A stretch of 64,000 nucleotides of DNA, taken from an uncultured Angelakisella sp. (GTDB lineage: Bacteria > Bacillota > Clostridia > Oscillospirales > Ruminococcaceae). Made by a program: the position numbers and the translations under genes. The notes under the pieces are model-generated. The model was not told where the DNA came from. It did no database searches and worked only from the letters and a program-made list of their open reading frames with translations. This document shows, piece after piece, positions 49,426 through 58,445 of the stretch; the stretch's first letter is position 1; each line of letters opens with the position of its first letter. Where the stretch lies: NCBI GenBank assembly GCA_934524965.1, contig CAKSYU010000005.1, positions 1 through 64,000 of the forward strand, given 5' to 3'.

Positions 49426-50307
49426 TTACACTATAAGGGTCACGGCGTTTTTGTTATTGATGATGTGGGTGTGGGTAAAGGAGCCGCCGAATTCGCCGTC
49501 GATGGTCCAGCTGATGGAGTGACTCGCCTCAAAGACGATATCCGAGGCACGTAGCATCTTTACCAGCGGTCCGTCATAATTCTGGGTCATCAGGGCGGTC
49601 AGCATCGCCTGCGCCTCGATGGCGTTTAAGGGATTTTTGACCAGCAGCAGCTCATACATACCGTCATCGAGAAGCACCCGTTCGGGATCGAGCTTTAAGA
49701 CGCCGCCCAGCGAGATGGTATTGGTGACGGCGCCGAACAGGTAGTCCTCCTCAAACTGCTCCCCATCGGCGGTGATCCGAACATGAATGGGCTGGATCTT
49801 GCCAAGGCTTTTGACTCCCTCCAGAATGTAGGCGAGGTGCCCCAGCGCGTTTTTGATCTCCTGCGGGGTGGCATAGCTTGTCTCGGTAAAGGCACCGAAG
49901 GCGGCGATATAGTTGAAATAGCGGTCGTTCAGCGTGCCGACATCCATGTGGAACTCATTGCCGGTGACAGCGCGCAGGGCGGATTCCTCCACACGGGCGG
50001 GCAGCCGCAGGCTAACGGCAAGGTCATTGGTGGAGCCGAGGGGGATATATCCCATCGGGCGGCGGTCCTCCCGCTGCATCATGCCGCTGACCATTTCGTT
50101 GAGGGTGCCGTCGCCGCCGCAGCAGACGATAAGATCGAAGCGTCCGGCGTCCTCCACCACCTTGCGGGTGCAGTCCTGACGGGCACGGGTGGGATAAACA
50201 GTGACCTCGTAATCGTGGTCGGCAAAAATTTTGACCATCTTGTAAAGATCGGTCTGCGCCTGACTGCGTCCGGCGATGGGGTTGATGATAAACAGAAGTT
50301 TTTTCAT
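49426..50307 (-). CDS. Diacylglycerol/lipid kinase, YegS/DgkB family
   Basis: This 293-residue soluble lipid kinase begins KKLLFIINPIAGRSQAQ. It has the nucleotide motif CCGGDGTLNEMVSGM, the GYIPLGSTNDLA motif and a C-terminal beta-sandwich (DGMYELLLVKNPLN). The DgkB/YegS group phosphorylates diacylglycerol or related lipids using ATP, recycling lipids released during lipoteichoic acid or membrane synthesis. The precise lipid is unknown. It is transcribed alone or after the WYL regulator, about 100 nt upstream. Confidence 0.87.
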   Translation of the reverse strand: MKKLLFIINPIAGRSQAQTDLYKMVKIFADHDYEVTVYPTRARQDCTRKVVEDAGRFDLIVCCGGDGTLNEMVSGMMQREDRRPMGYIPLGSTNDLAVSLRLPARVEESALRAVTGNEFHMDVGTLNDRYFNYIAAFGAFTETSYATPQEIKNALGHLAYILEGVKSLGKIQPIHVRITADGEQFEEDYLFGAVTNTISLGGVLKLDPERVLLDDGMYELLLVKNPLNAIEAQAMLTALMTQNYDGPLVKMLRASDIVFEASHSISWTIDGEFGGSFTHTHIINNKNAVTLIV

Positions 50308-50408
50308 GTGCGGTTTCTCCTTAGCATCAATTTGGCATCGGTTTATGGGGGGAAAGGATCATTCCCAAAGGGGCGGCGCCCCGTCATGACGGGGGGATCT
50401 GCGAGGAG

Positions 50409-51395
50409 TCAGCGGTAGGCGTCAAGGATCCCCTGCAAATGGCGGCAGAACTGCTGCACGACCGGCTGGGGCGAAAGGATCCTGACCGGTGTGCCCAGTC
50501 CGGTGAGCCACGCGAAGAACTGCGGACTGGGGACGACCTCCACGGTGACGGTGAAGCCGCCCTCGCAGTCGGGGGTAAGGATCATATCCCGACCGAAGCG
50601 GTCAAAGACGATATTCGCCATGGAGCTTTCAAACCGCAGCGTGACCTGCTGCGGCTCGCCGCTGTACATACCGAACACCTTGCGGGAATAGGCGGCGGGG
50701 TCAAAGCCCGCGAACAGCTCCTTGCCCTGCCGTTCCTCGCCGGTCTGGGAGATGGCTTCCATTTTATCCACGCGGTAGTGGCGGCGCTCGGCGTGCTCGG
50801 CATCGTAGCCGACAAGGTAGTAATTTTCGTCGTCCCACAGCAGCGCCCACGGGCTGATGTGGTAGCGCTTGCCCTCGTGCCGGTATTTCTTTTTGCCGGT
50901 CATGTCCCAATCGAAGTAGCGGAAGGTGATCTGGCTGCCGGCGGCGATGGCGCTGTGGAGGGCATCGACATTGTAGTAGATGCTTTCGTTCATATTCTTG
51001 ATGCGGTGGGCGACATAGACCTGACGGCGGAGCGCCTGCGCCTCATGGCGGCTTGCCAGCTTTTCCAGCTTGGCGATCAGCTCGTTGCTTTTGCGCAGGG
51101 AGAGAAATTTACTGCTCTGCACGGCGTCGACAAGGAGCTTTAATTCGGGGAGCTGAAACTGGCGGTTGGCGATATAGTAGCCGCCGTCCTGCGCCTTGCG
51201 GTACTCGATATCCAGTCCGGTGCTGCGCAGCCCGTCGAGGTCATCGTAGATGCTTTTGCGCTCGGCGGCGATATCGTGCTGGGCAAGGTATTCAATCATC
51301 TGGGGAATGGTGACAGGGTGTGCCTCATCGGTATTTTCCAGCAGGAACTGCCGGAGATACAGGCATTTGAGCTTCTGCTTGGCGGAACGGGGCAT
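50409..51395 (-). CDS. WYL-domain transcriptional regulator
   Basis: This 328-residue regulator has an N-terminal winged helix (KLKCLYLRQFLLENTDEAHPVTIPQMIEYLAQHDIAAERKSIYDDLDGLRSTG). It also has a central WYL domain (ISPWALLWDDENYYLVGYDAEHAERRHYRVDKM) and a C-terminal WCX-type extension. WYL proteins bind nucleic-acid ligands or small molecules and often control DNA-damage or defence genes. No defence genes are adjacent here, so its target is unclear. The start follows AAAGGAGGTCG on the minus strand. Confidence 0.85.
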   Translation of the reverse strand: MPRSAKQKLKCLYLRQFLLENTDEAHPVTIPQMIEYLAQHDIAAERKSIYDDLDGLRSTGLDIEYRKAQDGGYYIANRQFQLPELKLLVDAVQSSKFLSLRKSNELIAKLEKLASRHEAQALRRQVYVAHRIKNMNESIYYNVDALHSAIAAGSQITFRYFDWDMTGKKKYRHEGKRYHISPWALLWDDENYYLVGYDAEHAERRHYRVDKMEAISQTGEERQGKELFAGFDPAAYSRKVFGMYSGEPQQVTLRFESSMANIVFDRFGRDMILTPDCEGGFTVTVEVVPSPQFFAWLTGLGTPVRILSPQPVVQQFCRHLQGILDAYR

Positions 51396-51854
51396 AGGCG
51401 ACCTCCTTTACAGCGGATCTTCACCCTCATTCTACCACAGGGGATGGCAAAATACAATGGACAAAGACCCATAAGGGGGACATAGGGGGAGGATAAACTA
51501 ATTTGTTAGTTCCTGTTTCCCTCCTGCTCGGAGGGAGGATAGTTTGTACTGGGCGCAAGCAAGGGGGAACCCTCTCTTGCAGGGTTCCCCCTCTTGCCGG
51601 AACGATCCGCCGGATCGTCCCGACAATTCAACCCCTTTCGGAGCGCCCTCCGGAATACTGTGGGGAAAGTTTGTGGAAGCTGCTTGCATCAAAAATATCT
51701 GGCGATATTTTTGAGACTGCGCTGAGGGATTTCGCGCTCTGCGGAGCGCGACCAAGGCTCCGCCTTTGGAAACCGCAAGCCTTTTGAAAAAGGCTTGACC
51801 GAAAACTTTTGCGTTTTGGTTCTTGGTTCGCGCGGGTGCGGGCGGGCGCACGCG
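51396..51854. other. Intergenic region with mixed palindromes
   Basis: No supported gene is present. It contains a hairpin GGGGGAACCCT/AGGGTTCCCCC (about 51569-51597), CGATCC/GGATCG (51603-51617) and AAGCCTTTT/AAAAGGCTT (about 51778-51797). These resemble another class of intergenic repeat rather than the four-way-junction family. The open frames on the minus strand lack start signals. Confidence 0.5.
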
Positions 51855-51859
51855 AGAAA

Positions 51860-51888
51860 AAAGACACCTCCTGAAAAGAGGTGTCTTT
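51860..51888 (-). terminator. Terminator of secA
   Basis: An 11-bp perfect stem AAAGACACCTC/GAGGTGTCTTT (51860-51870/51878-51888) is followed on the minus strand by TTTTCTC. Confidence 0.85.
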
Positions 51889-51900
51889 GGGAAAACCTGA

Positions 51901-54630
51901 TTATTTGCCGCAGCACTTTTTGTACTTCAGTCCGCTGCCGCAGGGGCAGGGATCGTTGCGACCGGGCTTCTTTTTATCGGCTTTCATGGGGATCTTCTTC
52001 ACGGTGCCGTCCTCGCCGGTGGCAAGGGGCTTCATGGTCTGCTCCCGCTTGATCTCGGTCTGCTGGGGACGGGGACGGACGGTAAGCAGCATTTTGACGG
52101 TATTTTCCTTGATGCCCTCGATCATCTGGTCGAACATCTCAAAGCCCTCCAGACGGTAGGCAACAACGGGGTCCTGCTGGGCGTAGCCGCGCAGACCGAT
52201 GCCGCGCTTCAGCTCCTCCATAGCGTCGATGTGATCCATCCACAGGGTATCGACATTCCGCAGCAGCACCACCCGCTCGATCTCCTCGAACGCGTCGCCG
52301 AACAGCTCCCGCTGGGCATCGTAGCGTGCCGCCGCCTTCTCCTGCAAAATCTCGGCGATATCGTCACGGCTCATCTGCCGCAGTTCGTCCAAGGAGTAGC
52401 GCAGGTCATTTTCATCGGTGATCCAGCCCATAAAGCGGTCGCGCAGACCGTCCAGGTTCCATTCCTCGTGGTTCTTTTCATCAACGAGGTACTGCTGCAC
52501 GCTGGAGGCGATGTATTCTTCCATCATCTTGCGGATACTGTCGGAGACCGACTCGCCGTCCAGCACACGGCGGCGCTGAGAATAGATGATCTCGCGCTGG
52601 CGGTTCATGACATCATCGTACTTAAGGACATTTTTGCGCATCTCAAAGTGCATGCCCTCGATGCGTGCCTGCGCCGACTGAATGGAATTGGAGAGGAGCT
52701 TTGCCTCGATGGGCATGCTGTCATCGACACCCATGCTGTTCATCAGTGCCTGCAGGCGCTCGCCGCCGAACAGACGCATGAGGTCATCTTCCAGCGAGAT
52801 GACGAACTTGGTGGTGCCGGGGTCGCCCTGACGACCGGCACGACCGCGCAGCTGGTTATCGATGCGGCGGCTCTCGTGCCGCTCGGTGCCGAGGATATAC
52901 AGACCGCCGGCGGCGCGTACCTTTTCGGCTTCGGGGGCGATCTCCTGCTTGTACTTCGCCAGCAGCTCCTGGAAGTGGCGGCGGGCGGCAAGGATCGTTT
53001 CATCCTGCGTTTCGCCGTAGGCTGTGGCTTCGTAGATCAGCTCCTCCTCCATGCCCTCCCGGCGCAGCGCGTCCTTGGCAAGGTATTCGGCGTTGCCGCC
53101 CAGCATGATATCGGTACCGCGCCCCGCCATATTGGTGGAGATGGTGACGGCGCCGGACTTACCTGCCTGCGCGACGATCTCGGCTTCCTTTTCGTGGAAC
53201 TTGGCGTTGAGCACCTCGTGAGGGATCCCGCGGGATTTGAGGAGCTTGCTGATCATCTCCGATTTTTCGATGGAGGTGGTGCCGACCAGAATGGGCTGGC
53301 GGCGGGCGTAGCAATCCGCGATGATATCCAGAATGGCGGCGTATTTGCCCTTCTGGGTCTTGTAGACGGCATCGGGGAGATCGACGCGGGCGAGGGGCTT
53401 ATTGGTGGGCAGCTCCACGACATCAAGGCGGTAGATATCACGGAACTCCTGCTCCTCGGTCATGGCGGTACCGGTCATGCCCGCCAGCTTATCGTACATT
53501 CTGAAGTAGTTCTGGAAGGTGATGGTGGCAAGGGTGCGGTTTTCCCGCGCGACGGTGACATGCTCCTTTGCCTCGATCGCCTGATGCAGACCGTTGGAGT
53601 AACGGCGTCCGATCATAAGGCGTCCGGTGAATTCATCGACGATGATGACCTCGCCGTCCTTTACCACATAGTCGATATCCCGCTGCATGACGCCGCGGGC
53701 GGCGATCGCCTGATTGATGTGGTGGGCAAGGGTGAGGTTTTCGGGGTCATTGAGGCTCTCGATACCGAAATACTGCTCCGCCTTGCGGGCGCCCTGCGGG
53801 GTGATGGTGGCGGTACGCGCCTTTTCATCGACGATGTAATCGGCGTGGACGTCTTCCTGATCGTCCTTGGCGTCCATTTCCTTCACACGCAGGGGGGTGA
53901 GGGTGGCGGCGAAGCGGTCGGCCTTTTCATACAGGTCGGTGGATTTTTCACCTGCACCGCTGATGATAAGGGGGGTACGGGCTTCATCGATCAGAATGGA
54001 GTCCACCTCATCGACGATGGCGTAGCTCCAGCCGCGCTGGACGCAGTTGCGCTTGTAGACCACCATGTTGTCGCGCAGGTAGTCGAAGCCGAATTCGTTA
54101 TTGGTGCCGTAGGTGATATCGGCGGCGTAGGCTGCCCGTTTTTCATCGGGGCTCATGCCGCTGACGGCAAGCCCGACGGTGAGACCCATCCAGCGGTAGA
54201 GGTTGCCCATCCACTCGCTGTCGCGGCGTGCCAGATATTCATTGACGGTGACGATGTGGACGCCCTTGCCGGCAAGGGCATTGAGGTAGGCGGGCAGGGT
54301 GGCGACCAGCGTTTTGCCCTCGCCGGTCTTCATTTCCGCGATGCGCCCCTGATGCAGAATGATACCGCCCATGACCTGAACGGGGAAGTGGCGCATGCCG
54401 AGGACACGGTCGGCGGCTTCGCGGCAGGCGGCAAAGGCTTCCGGCAGGATATCCTCGAGGGTCTTGCCGGAGGCGAGCAGCGCGCGGAAGCGGTCGGTCT
54501 CGCCCTGCAGGGTCTGGTTATCCATCTGGCGGTAATGGTCCTCCAGCGCCAGCACGGCATCGACCTGCGGACGAATGCGCTTTAATTCCTTGGCGCTGTA
54601 AGAACCGAACAGTTTATCTACGAGTCCCAT
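51901..54630 (-). CDS. secA: Preprotein translocase ATPase SecA
   Basis: This 909-residue SecA motor pushes secretory proteins through SecYEG. It has the nucleotide site MKTGEGKTLVATLPAYL, the DEAD-like DEVDSILIDEARTPLIISG, the second nucleotide domain SNMAGRGTDIMLGG-type region (here ISTNMAGRGTDIMLGG), QLRGRAGRQGDPG and the helical scaffold. The C-terminus ends in the zinc SEC-C motif (GRNDPCPCGSGLKYKKCCGK) that binds SecB or ribosomes. The start at 54630 follows AAAAGGAGAATTCC. It is monocistronic, with a strong terminator. Confidence 0.97.
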   Translation of the reverse strand: MGLVDKLFGSYSAKELKRIRPQVDAVLALEDHYRQMDNQTLQGETDRFRALLASGKTLEDILPEAFAACREAADRVLGMRHFPVQVMGGIILHQGRIAEMKTGEGKTLVATLPAYLNALAGKGVHIVTVNEYLARRDSEWMGNLYRWMGLTVGLAVSGMSPDEKRAAYAADITYGTNNEFGFDYLRDNMVVYKRNCVQRGWSYAIVDEVDSILIDEARTPLIISGAGEKSTDLYEKADRFAATLTPLRVKEMDAKDDQEDVHADYIVDEKARTATITPQGARKAEQYFGIESLNDPENLTLAHHINQAIAARGVMQRDIDYVVKDGEVIIVDEFTGRLMIGRRYSNGLHQAIEAKEHVTVARENRTLATITFQNYFRMYDKLAGMTGTAMTEEQEFRDIYRLDVVELPTNKPLARVDLPDAVYKTQKGKYAAILDIIADCYARRQPILVGTTSIEKSEMISKLLKSRGIPHEVLNAKFHEKEAEIVAQAGKSGAVTISTNMAGRGTDIMLGGNAEYLAKDALRREGMEEELIYEATAYGETQDETILAARRHFQELLAKYKQEIAPEAEKVRAAGGLYILGTERHESRRIDNQLRGRAGRQGDPGTTKFVISLEDDLMRLFGGERLQALMNSMGVDDSMPIEAKLLSNSIQSAQARIEGMHFEMRKNVLKYDDVMNRQREIIYSQRRRVLDGESVSDSIRKMMEEYIASSVQQYLVDEKNHEEWNLDGLRDRFMGWITDENDLRYSLDELRQMSRDDIAEILQEKAAARYDAQRELFGDAFEEIERVVLLRNVDTLWMDHIDAMEELKRGIGLRGYAQQDPVVAYRLEGFEMFDQMIEGIKENTVKMLLTVRPRPQQTEIKREQTMKPLATGEDGTVKKIPMKADKKKPGRNDPCPCGSGLKYKKCCGK

Positions 54631-54699
54631 AGTTGGAATTCTCCTTTTCTTTGGGGATTATGGTTTGTGGGGACGGCTCCGCCGGTGGGCGGAGGGCGG

Positions 54700-54769
54700 G
54701 GCGGGCGCGCCGACGCGGTCGAGGGCTGCCCGTCAGGGTCAGCCCGAGGGGAGCAGAGGGGCGCCCGCC
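54700..54769. repeat. Degenerate four-way-junction repeat upstream of secA
   Basis: A perfect 9-bp outer stem (54700-54708/54761-54769) encloses one good inner hairpin (54723-54731/54737-54745, one mismatch), a weak 4-bp one (54709-54719), and no recognisable third. Confidence 0.45.
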
Positions 54770-54920
54770 ATCATCTTTAACCATACTATTTTACCGCCGG
54801 AGGGGGGCGGTGTCAAATAAAAGAGTGGAACAGGCTGTGGCTAAACTGTAAATTTTTGCGCGGGGCGGGGAAATTTACGCCCGCTGCCGGAAAATCCGAC
54901 AAAATATTGTATAAAACCTA

Positions 54921-54949
54921 TTGCAAAAGCTGGGGATAGTCTCTATAAT
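54921..54949 (+). promoter_or_regulatory. Promoter of the NifU-like/GGGtGRT operon
   Basis: TTGCAA (54921-54926), a 17-nt spacer and a consensus TATAAT (54944-54949) form a strong promoter. Two direct copies of TGTTATTTTA follow within the leader (54961 and 54981), possibly an operator. Confidence 0.8.
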
Positions 54950-55019
54950 AAACATGGTATTGTTATTTTAATCACAATGTTATTTTAGCGACAAAGTCTG
55001 TTCGGAAGGAGAATGTGCA

Positions 55020-55712
55020 ATGAACTATTCCCACGAAGTAGAGAGCATGTGCCCTGTCACCAAGGGCCCTCACCACGGCCCCGCGCCGATCCCCGAGGAG
55101 GGACGATGGGTAAAGGCGTACCAGATCAGCGATATTTCCGGTCTTTCCCACGGCATCGGCTGGTGCGCGCCGCAGCAGGGCGCCTGCAAGCTGACCCTGA
55201 ATGTCAAGAACGGAATCATTGAGGAGGCGCTGGTAGAGACCATCGGCTGCAGCGGCATGACCCATTCCGCCGCCATGGCAGGCGAGATCCTGCCCGGCAA
55301 GACGCTGCTGGAGGCGCTGAACACCGACCTCGTCTGCGACGCCATCAATGTGGCGATGCGCGAGATCTTTAAGCAGCTTGCCTATGGCCGCAGCCAGACC
55401 GCCTTCAGCGAGGACGGTCTGCCCATCGGCGCTTCTTTGGAGGATCTGGGCAAGGGACTGCGCAGCCAGACCGGCACCATCTTCTCCACCGGCGCCAAGG
55501 GCGTGCGCTATCTGGAGCTTGCCGAGGGCTACATTACCAAGGTGGCGCTGGACAAGAACGGCGAAGCCATCGGCTACCAGTTTGTACGGCTGGGCAAAAT
55601 GATGGAGGATATCCGTCATGGCAAGAGCCCCGCCGAGGCATACGAGAAAAATCTCGGTACCTACGGCCGCTTTGCCGATGCACCCAAGTACATTGATCCC
55701 AGAGAAGAATAA
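55020..55712 (+). CDS. NifU-like Fe-S cluster assembly scaffold protein
   Basis: This 230-residue protein of the iron-sulfur scaffold (NifU N-terminal/IscU-like) superfamily is larger than usual and typical of Clostridia. Candidate cluster cysteines are in GWCAPQQGACK and ETIGCSGMTHS, plus Cys11 in VESMCPV. It lies 18 nt before the GGGtGRT gene in one operon with a consensus promoter, so the two proteins very likely work together. Its long C-terminal part (from about residue 135) has no recognised motif. The recipient of the cluster is unknown. Confidence 0.82.
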   Translation: MNYSHEVESMCPVTKGPHHGPAPIPEEGRWVKAYQISDISGLSHGIGWCAPQQGACKLTLNVKNGIIEEALVETIGCSGMTHSAAMAGEILPGKTLLEALNTDLVCDAINVAMREIFKQLAYGRSQTAFSEDGLPIGASLEDLGKGLRSQTGTIFSTGAKGVRYLELAEGYITKVALDKNGEAIGYQFVRLGKMMEDIRHGKSPAEAYEKNLGTYGRFADAPKYIDPREE

Positions 55713-55730
55713 GAGAAGGAGGACACGACA

Positions 55731-56732
55731 ATGGCAAAATTTGAAGGACAGGAAAGACGGATGCCCGGCATCAATGCCTGCCTGAAAGAGTACGGAATGA
55801 ATACCCTGGAAGATGCCCGTGACCTCGCTCTGGCACACGGCATCAATGTGGAGGAAATTGTAAAGGGCGTACAGCCCATTGCCTTTGATAACGCTGTTTG
55901 GGCTTATACGCTGGGCGTGGCGCTGGCACTGAAAAAAGGCGTAAAGAGTGCCGCCGAAGCCAGTGAGATGATCGGCGTGGGCTTGCAGGCATTCTGCGTA
56001 CCCGGCTCCGTTGCCGAGCAGCGTCAGGTGGGTCTGGGTCACGGCAACCTGGGCGCCATGCTGCTGCGCGATGAGACCAAGTGCTTCTGCTTCCTGGCGG
56101 GGCATGAGTCCTTTGCGGCGGCGGAGGGTGCCATCGGCATTGCCCGCAACGCCAACAAAGCCCGCAAGGAGCCGCTGCGCGTGATCCTGAACGGTTTGGG
56201 CAAGGACGCTGCCTATATCATCAGCCGCATCAACGGCTTTACCTATGTAGAGACCGACTTTGACTTTGCCACCGGCGAGGTGAAGGTCGTGCGAGAGATC
56301 GCCTTCGGCGAGGGTGAGCGCGCCAAGATCAAGTGCTACGGCTGCAACGATGTTCTGGAGGGTGTAGCCATTATGAAACTGGAGAAGGTCGATGTTTCCA
56401 TCACCGGCAACTCCACCAACCCCACCCGCTTCCAGCACCCCGTTGCCGGCACCTACAAGAAGTGGTGCTATGAGAACGGCGTCAAGTATTTCTCGGTGGC
56501 AAGCGGCGGCGGCACCGGCCGTACCCTGCACCCCGATAACATGGCGGCGGGTCCCGCCTCCTACGGCCTGACCGACACGATGGGCCGTATGCACGGCGAC
56601 GCCCAGTTTGCCGGCTCCTCCTCCGTGCCCGCTCACGTAGAGATGATGGGTCTGATCGGCATGGGCAACAACCCCATGGTGGGCGCGACGGTAGCGTGCG
56701 CTGTGGCGGCTTATCAGGCGCTGAACAAGTAA
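55731..56732 (+). CDS. GGGtGRT family protein
   Basis: This 333-residue protein carries the name-giving SGGGTGRTLHPDN motif (around residues 262-274). It belongs to an uncharacterised family found mainly in anaerobic Firmicutes. Other conserved-looking features are VGLGHGNLGAMLLRDETKCFCFLAGHESFAAAEG, IKCYGCND and the C-terminal GNNPMVGATVACAVAA. Several cysteines could hold a cluster delivered by the adjacent NifU-like protein. Codon use and the strong promoter suggest high expression. No enzymatic function is known to me. Confidence 0.85.
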   Translation: MAKFEGQERRMPGINACLKEYGMNTLEDARDLALAHGINVEEIVKGVQPIAFDNAVWAYTLGVALALKKGVKSAAEASEMIGVGLQAFCVPGSVAEQRQVGLGHGNLGAMLLRDETKCFCFLAGHESFAAAEGAIGIARNANKARKEPLRVILNGLGKDAAYIISRINGFTYVETDFDFATGEVKVVREIAFGEGERAKIKCYGCNDVLEGVAIMKLEKVDVSITGNSTNPTRFQHPVAGTYKKWCYENGVKYFSVASGGGTGRTLHPDNMAAGPASYGLTDTMGRMHGDAQFAGSSSVPAHVEMMGLIGMGNNPMVGATVACAVAAYQALNK

Positions 56733-56750
56733 ATACCCCCAAGACGCACA

Positions 56751-56794
56751 AGACGCAGGGCTTTCCCCGAAAGGGACGCTCTGCGTCTTTTTTT
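56751..56794 (+). terminator. Terminator of the GGGtGRT operon
   Basis: An 8-bp stem AGACGCAG/CTGCGTCT (56751-56758/56781-56788) with an inner CTTTCCCCGAAAGGG hairpin is followed by seven Ts. Confidence 0.85.
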
Positions 56795-56855
56795 CCCCGA
56801 TGGCTTTGGCGGGGAAGATGTGGTGGAATAAGGGCAGAGACCAGGGAAGGGGAAG

Positions 56856-56942
56856 CCGCCCGCAGGGCGCTCCGGCGCAGCCGGAGCAGGGAGCGGCGCA
56901 GCCGCTCCCTGCCCGCCCGTGGGCGGGCTGCCCTGCGGGCGG
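56856..56942. repeat. Four-way-junction repeat, copy F
   Basis: The outer stem 56856-56868/56930-56942 is a perfect 13 bp. Inner hairpins are 56869-56876/56880-56887 (8 bp, loop gca), 56888-56897/56901-56910 (10 bp, loop gca) and 56911-56917/56922-56928 (7-8 bp, loop cgtg). Only T56929 is unpaired at the junction. Confidence 0.9.
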
Positions 56943-57270
56943 TGCCTGCGGTGGGCAGGAGCCAGTCGAGGGAGGTGCCCCGATGAAAAGTAAGGCAGAG
57001 GGAAAAATCCCGCGTGAAGTGTGAGCGGAGCGGAAAATGGCTTGCGAAAACCAGCCAAGGCAAGGACTGCGATTTTTATGGCATGGAAAAGCAGGACAGA
57101 GACGAAAAATCCGCACAAAGTACGAGTGGTACGGAAAAGCGGAACGCTTCGCAACCGGTGGTTGACAGATTTGATGGTCGGATTGGTGGTGCGCAACCGT
57201 GTCGAATGGTAGGATAACGGCACAGGGACGGACAGAAGATGCCGCCCGGAATAAAGGAGGGTATGACAGA
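56943..57270. other. Leader region of the XRE regulator gene, no gene seen
   Basis: Short open frames occur but lack ribosome-binding sites. A TTGACA lies near 57162 without a good -10. The GGAGGG site of the next gene is at 57256-57261. I see no structured RNA with confidence. Confidence 0.5.
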
Positions 57271-58272
57271 ATGATACTGGCTGATAAGATCATTGATTTG
57301 AGAAAGAAAGCGGGCTGGTCGCAGGAGGAGCTGGCGGAAAAGCTTGCGGTCACGCGGCAGTCGGTCTCCAAGTGGGAGGGGGCGCAGTCTATTCCCGATA
57401 TGGATAAGGTGGTGCAGATGAGCCGCCTGTTTGGGGTGACGACCGACTACCTGCTGAAGGACGAGATAGAGATAGCGGAGCCGACGGCAAACGCAGACGA
57501 CCGTCAGCCGCCGCTGCGCCGTGTAACGATCGGCGAGGCTTCCGACTATCTGGCGCTGCGGCGTGCCGCCGCCCCCAAGATGGCGCTGGCGACGATGCTG
57601 TGCGTGTTTTCGCCCATTGCGCTCATCGGGCTGGCGGCGGTGAGTGAGCTTTCGGTCTCGATATTTCCCATTCGGGAAGATGTGGCAGCTGGCATCGGGC
57701 TGTGCGTGCTGCTGGTTCTGGCCGCCATTGCGGTGGTGCTGTTTATGGACTGCGGAAATAAAGCAAAGGAATATGATTTTTTGGAGAAGGAGCCGTTTGA
57801 GACAGAGTACGGCGTGGCCGGCATGGTAAAGGAACGGCAGAAAGCCTTCAAGCCGACCTATGACCGCATGAACACCATCGGCACGGTGCTGTGTATCCTT
57901 TCAGTGCTGCCGTTGTTTGCAACCATGGCATTTACGGTAGGTGTGGATTTTTTTATGACGATGGCGGTGTGCTTGCTGCTGGCGGTGGTCGGCGTCGGCG
58001 TGTATTTCTTTGTGTATGGCGGAACCATTAACGGTTCGATGGAAAAGCTACTGGAGGAGGGCGACTACACCCGCAGCGAAAAATCCCGGAAGAACGTCAC
58101 CGGACCGGTGAGCGTGATCTACTGGCTGGCAGTAACGGCGGTCTTTCTGATTTATACCTTTGGGCCCAACGGCAACGGGCAGCCCGGGTACAGCTGGATC
58201 ATCTGGGCGGTGGCAGGCGTGCTGTACGCCGCAGTGCTGGCGGTGGTGAAGCTGATAAGAAGCCGGAAATAA
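57271..58272 (+). CDS. XRE-family regulator fused to a membrane domain
   Basis: This 333-residue protein has an N-terminal helix-turn-helix of the XRE/Cro type (residues about 7-60, SQEELAEKLAVTRQSVSKWEGAQSIPDMDKVVQMSRLFGVTTDYLL) and about six membrane helices further on (for example MALATMLCVFSPIALIGLAA, GIGLCVLLVLAAIAVVLFM, WIIWAVAGVLYAAVLAVV). The start at 57271 has AAAGGAGGG. Such membrane-tethered regulators are common in Clostridia, and their signals are mostly unknown. It is followed by a terminator and then two small membrane protein genes. Confidence 0.8.
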   Translation: MILADKIIDLRKKAGWSQEELAEKLAVTRQSVSKWEGAQSIPDMDKVVQMSRLFGVTTDYLLKDEIEIAEPTANADDRQPPLRRVTIGEASDYLALRRAAAPKMALATMLCVFSPIALIGLAAVSELSVSIFPIREDVAAGIGLCVLLVLAAIAVVLFMDCGNKAKEYDFLEKEPFETEYGVAGMVKERQKAFKPTYDRMNTIGTVLCILSVLPLFATMAFTVGVDFFMTMAVCLLLAVVGVGVYFFVYGGTINGSMEKLLEEGDYTRSEKSRKNVTGPVSVIYWLAVTAVFLIYTFGPNGNGQPGYSWIIWAVAGVLYAAVLAVVKLIRSRK

Positions 58273-58281
58273 CAGCATTGG

Positions 58282-58312
58282 GAAAAAGCGCCAAAAGGGG
58301 CTTTTTCTTTTT
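58282..58312 (+). terminator. Terminator after the XRE regulator
   Basis: An 8-bp stem GAAAAAGC/GCTTTTTC (58282-58289/58300-58307) is followed by a T-rich run. Confidence 0.75.
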
Positions 58313-58445
58313 ATTGCAAATTCCCGTCAGATACCATCGTTTGTGCCAAAGGAGGACATTGTTCTTAAGGGAAAATGCCGATGGAAATATCTGTGCGGAT
58401 ATGATATGCTGAGGGGGAGAGAGGAAAACCGAAAGGAGACAAAAA

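Noticed and set aside
51498-51916. Several overlapping ORFs between the WYL regulator and secA
   Set aside because: They lie over intergenic palindromes and the secA terminator, and none has a start site or recognisable product.
52231-54585. 784-codon open frame opposite secA
   Set aside because: It is a GC-rich antisense shadow of secA: low-complexity translation, no ribosome-binding site and no family features.
57013-57217. Short ORFs upstream of the XRE regulator
   Set aside because: No Shine-Dalgarno sequence and no plausible protein features; the region is better read as a leader.
54972-57371. 799-codon minus-strand open frame spanning the NifU-like and GGGtGRT genes
   Set aside because: It runs antisense through two well-supported genes, their promoter and a terminator, with no start signals.
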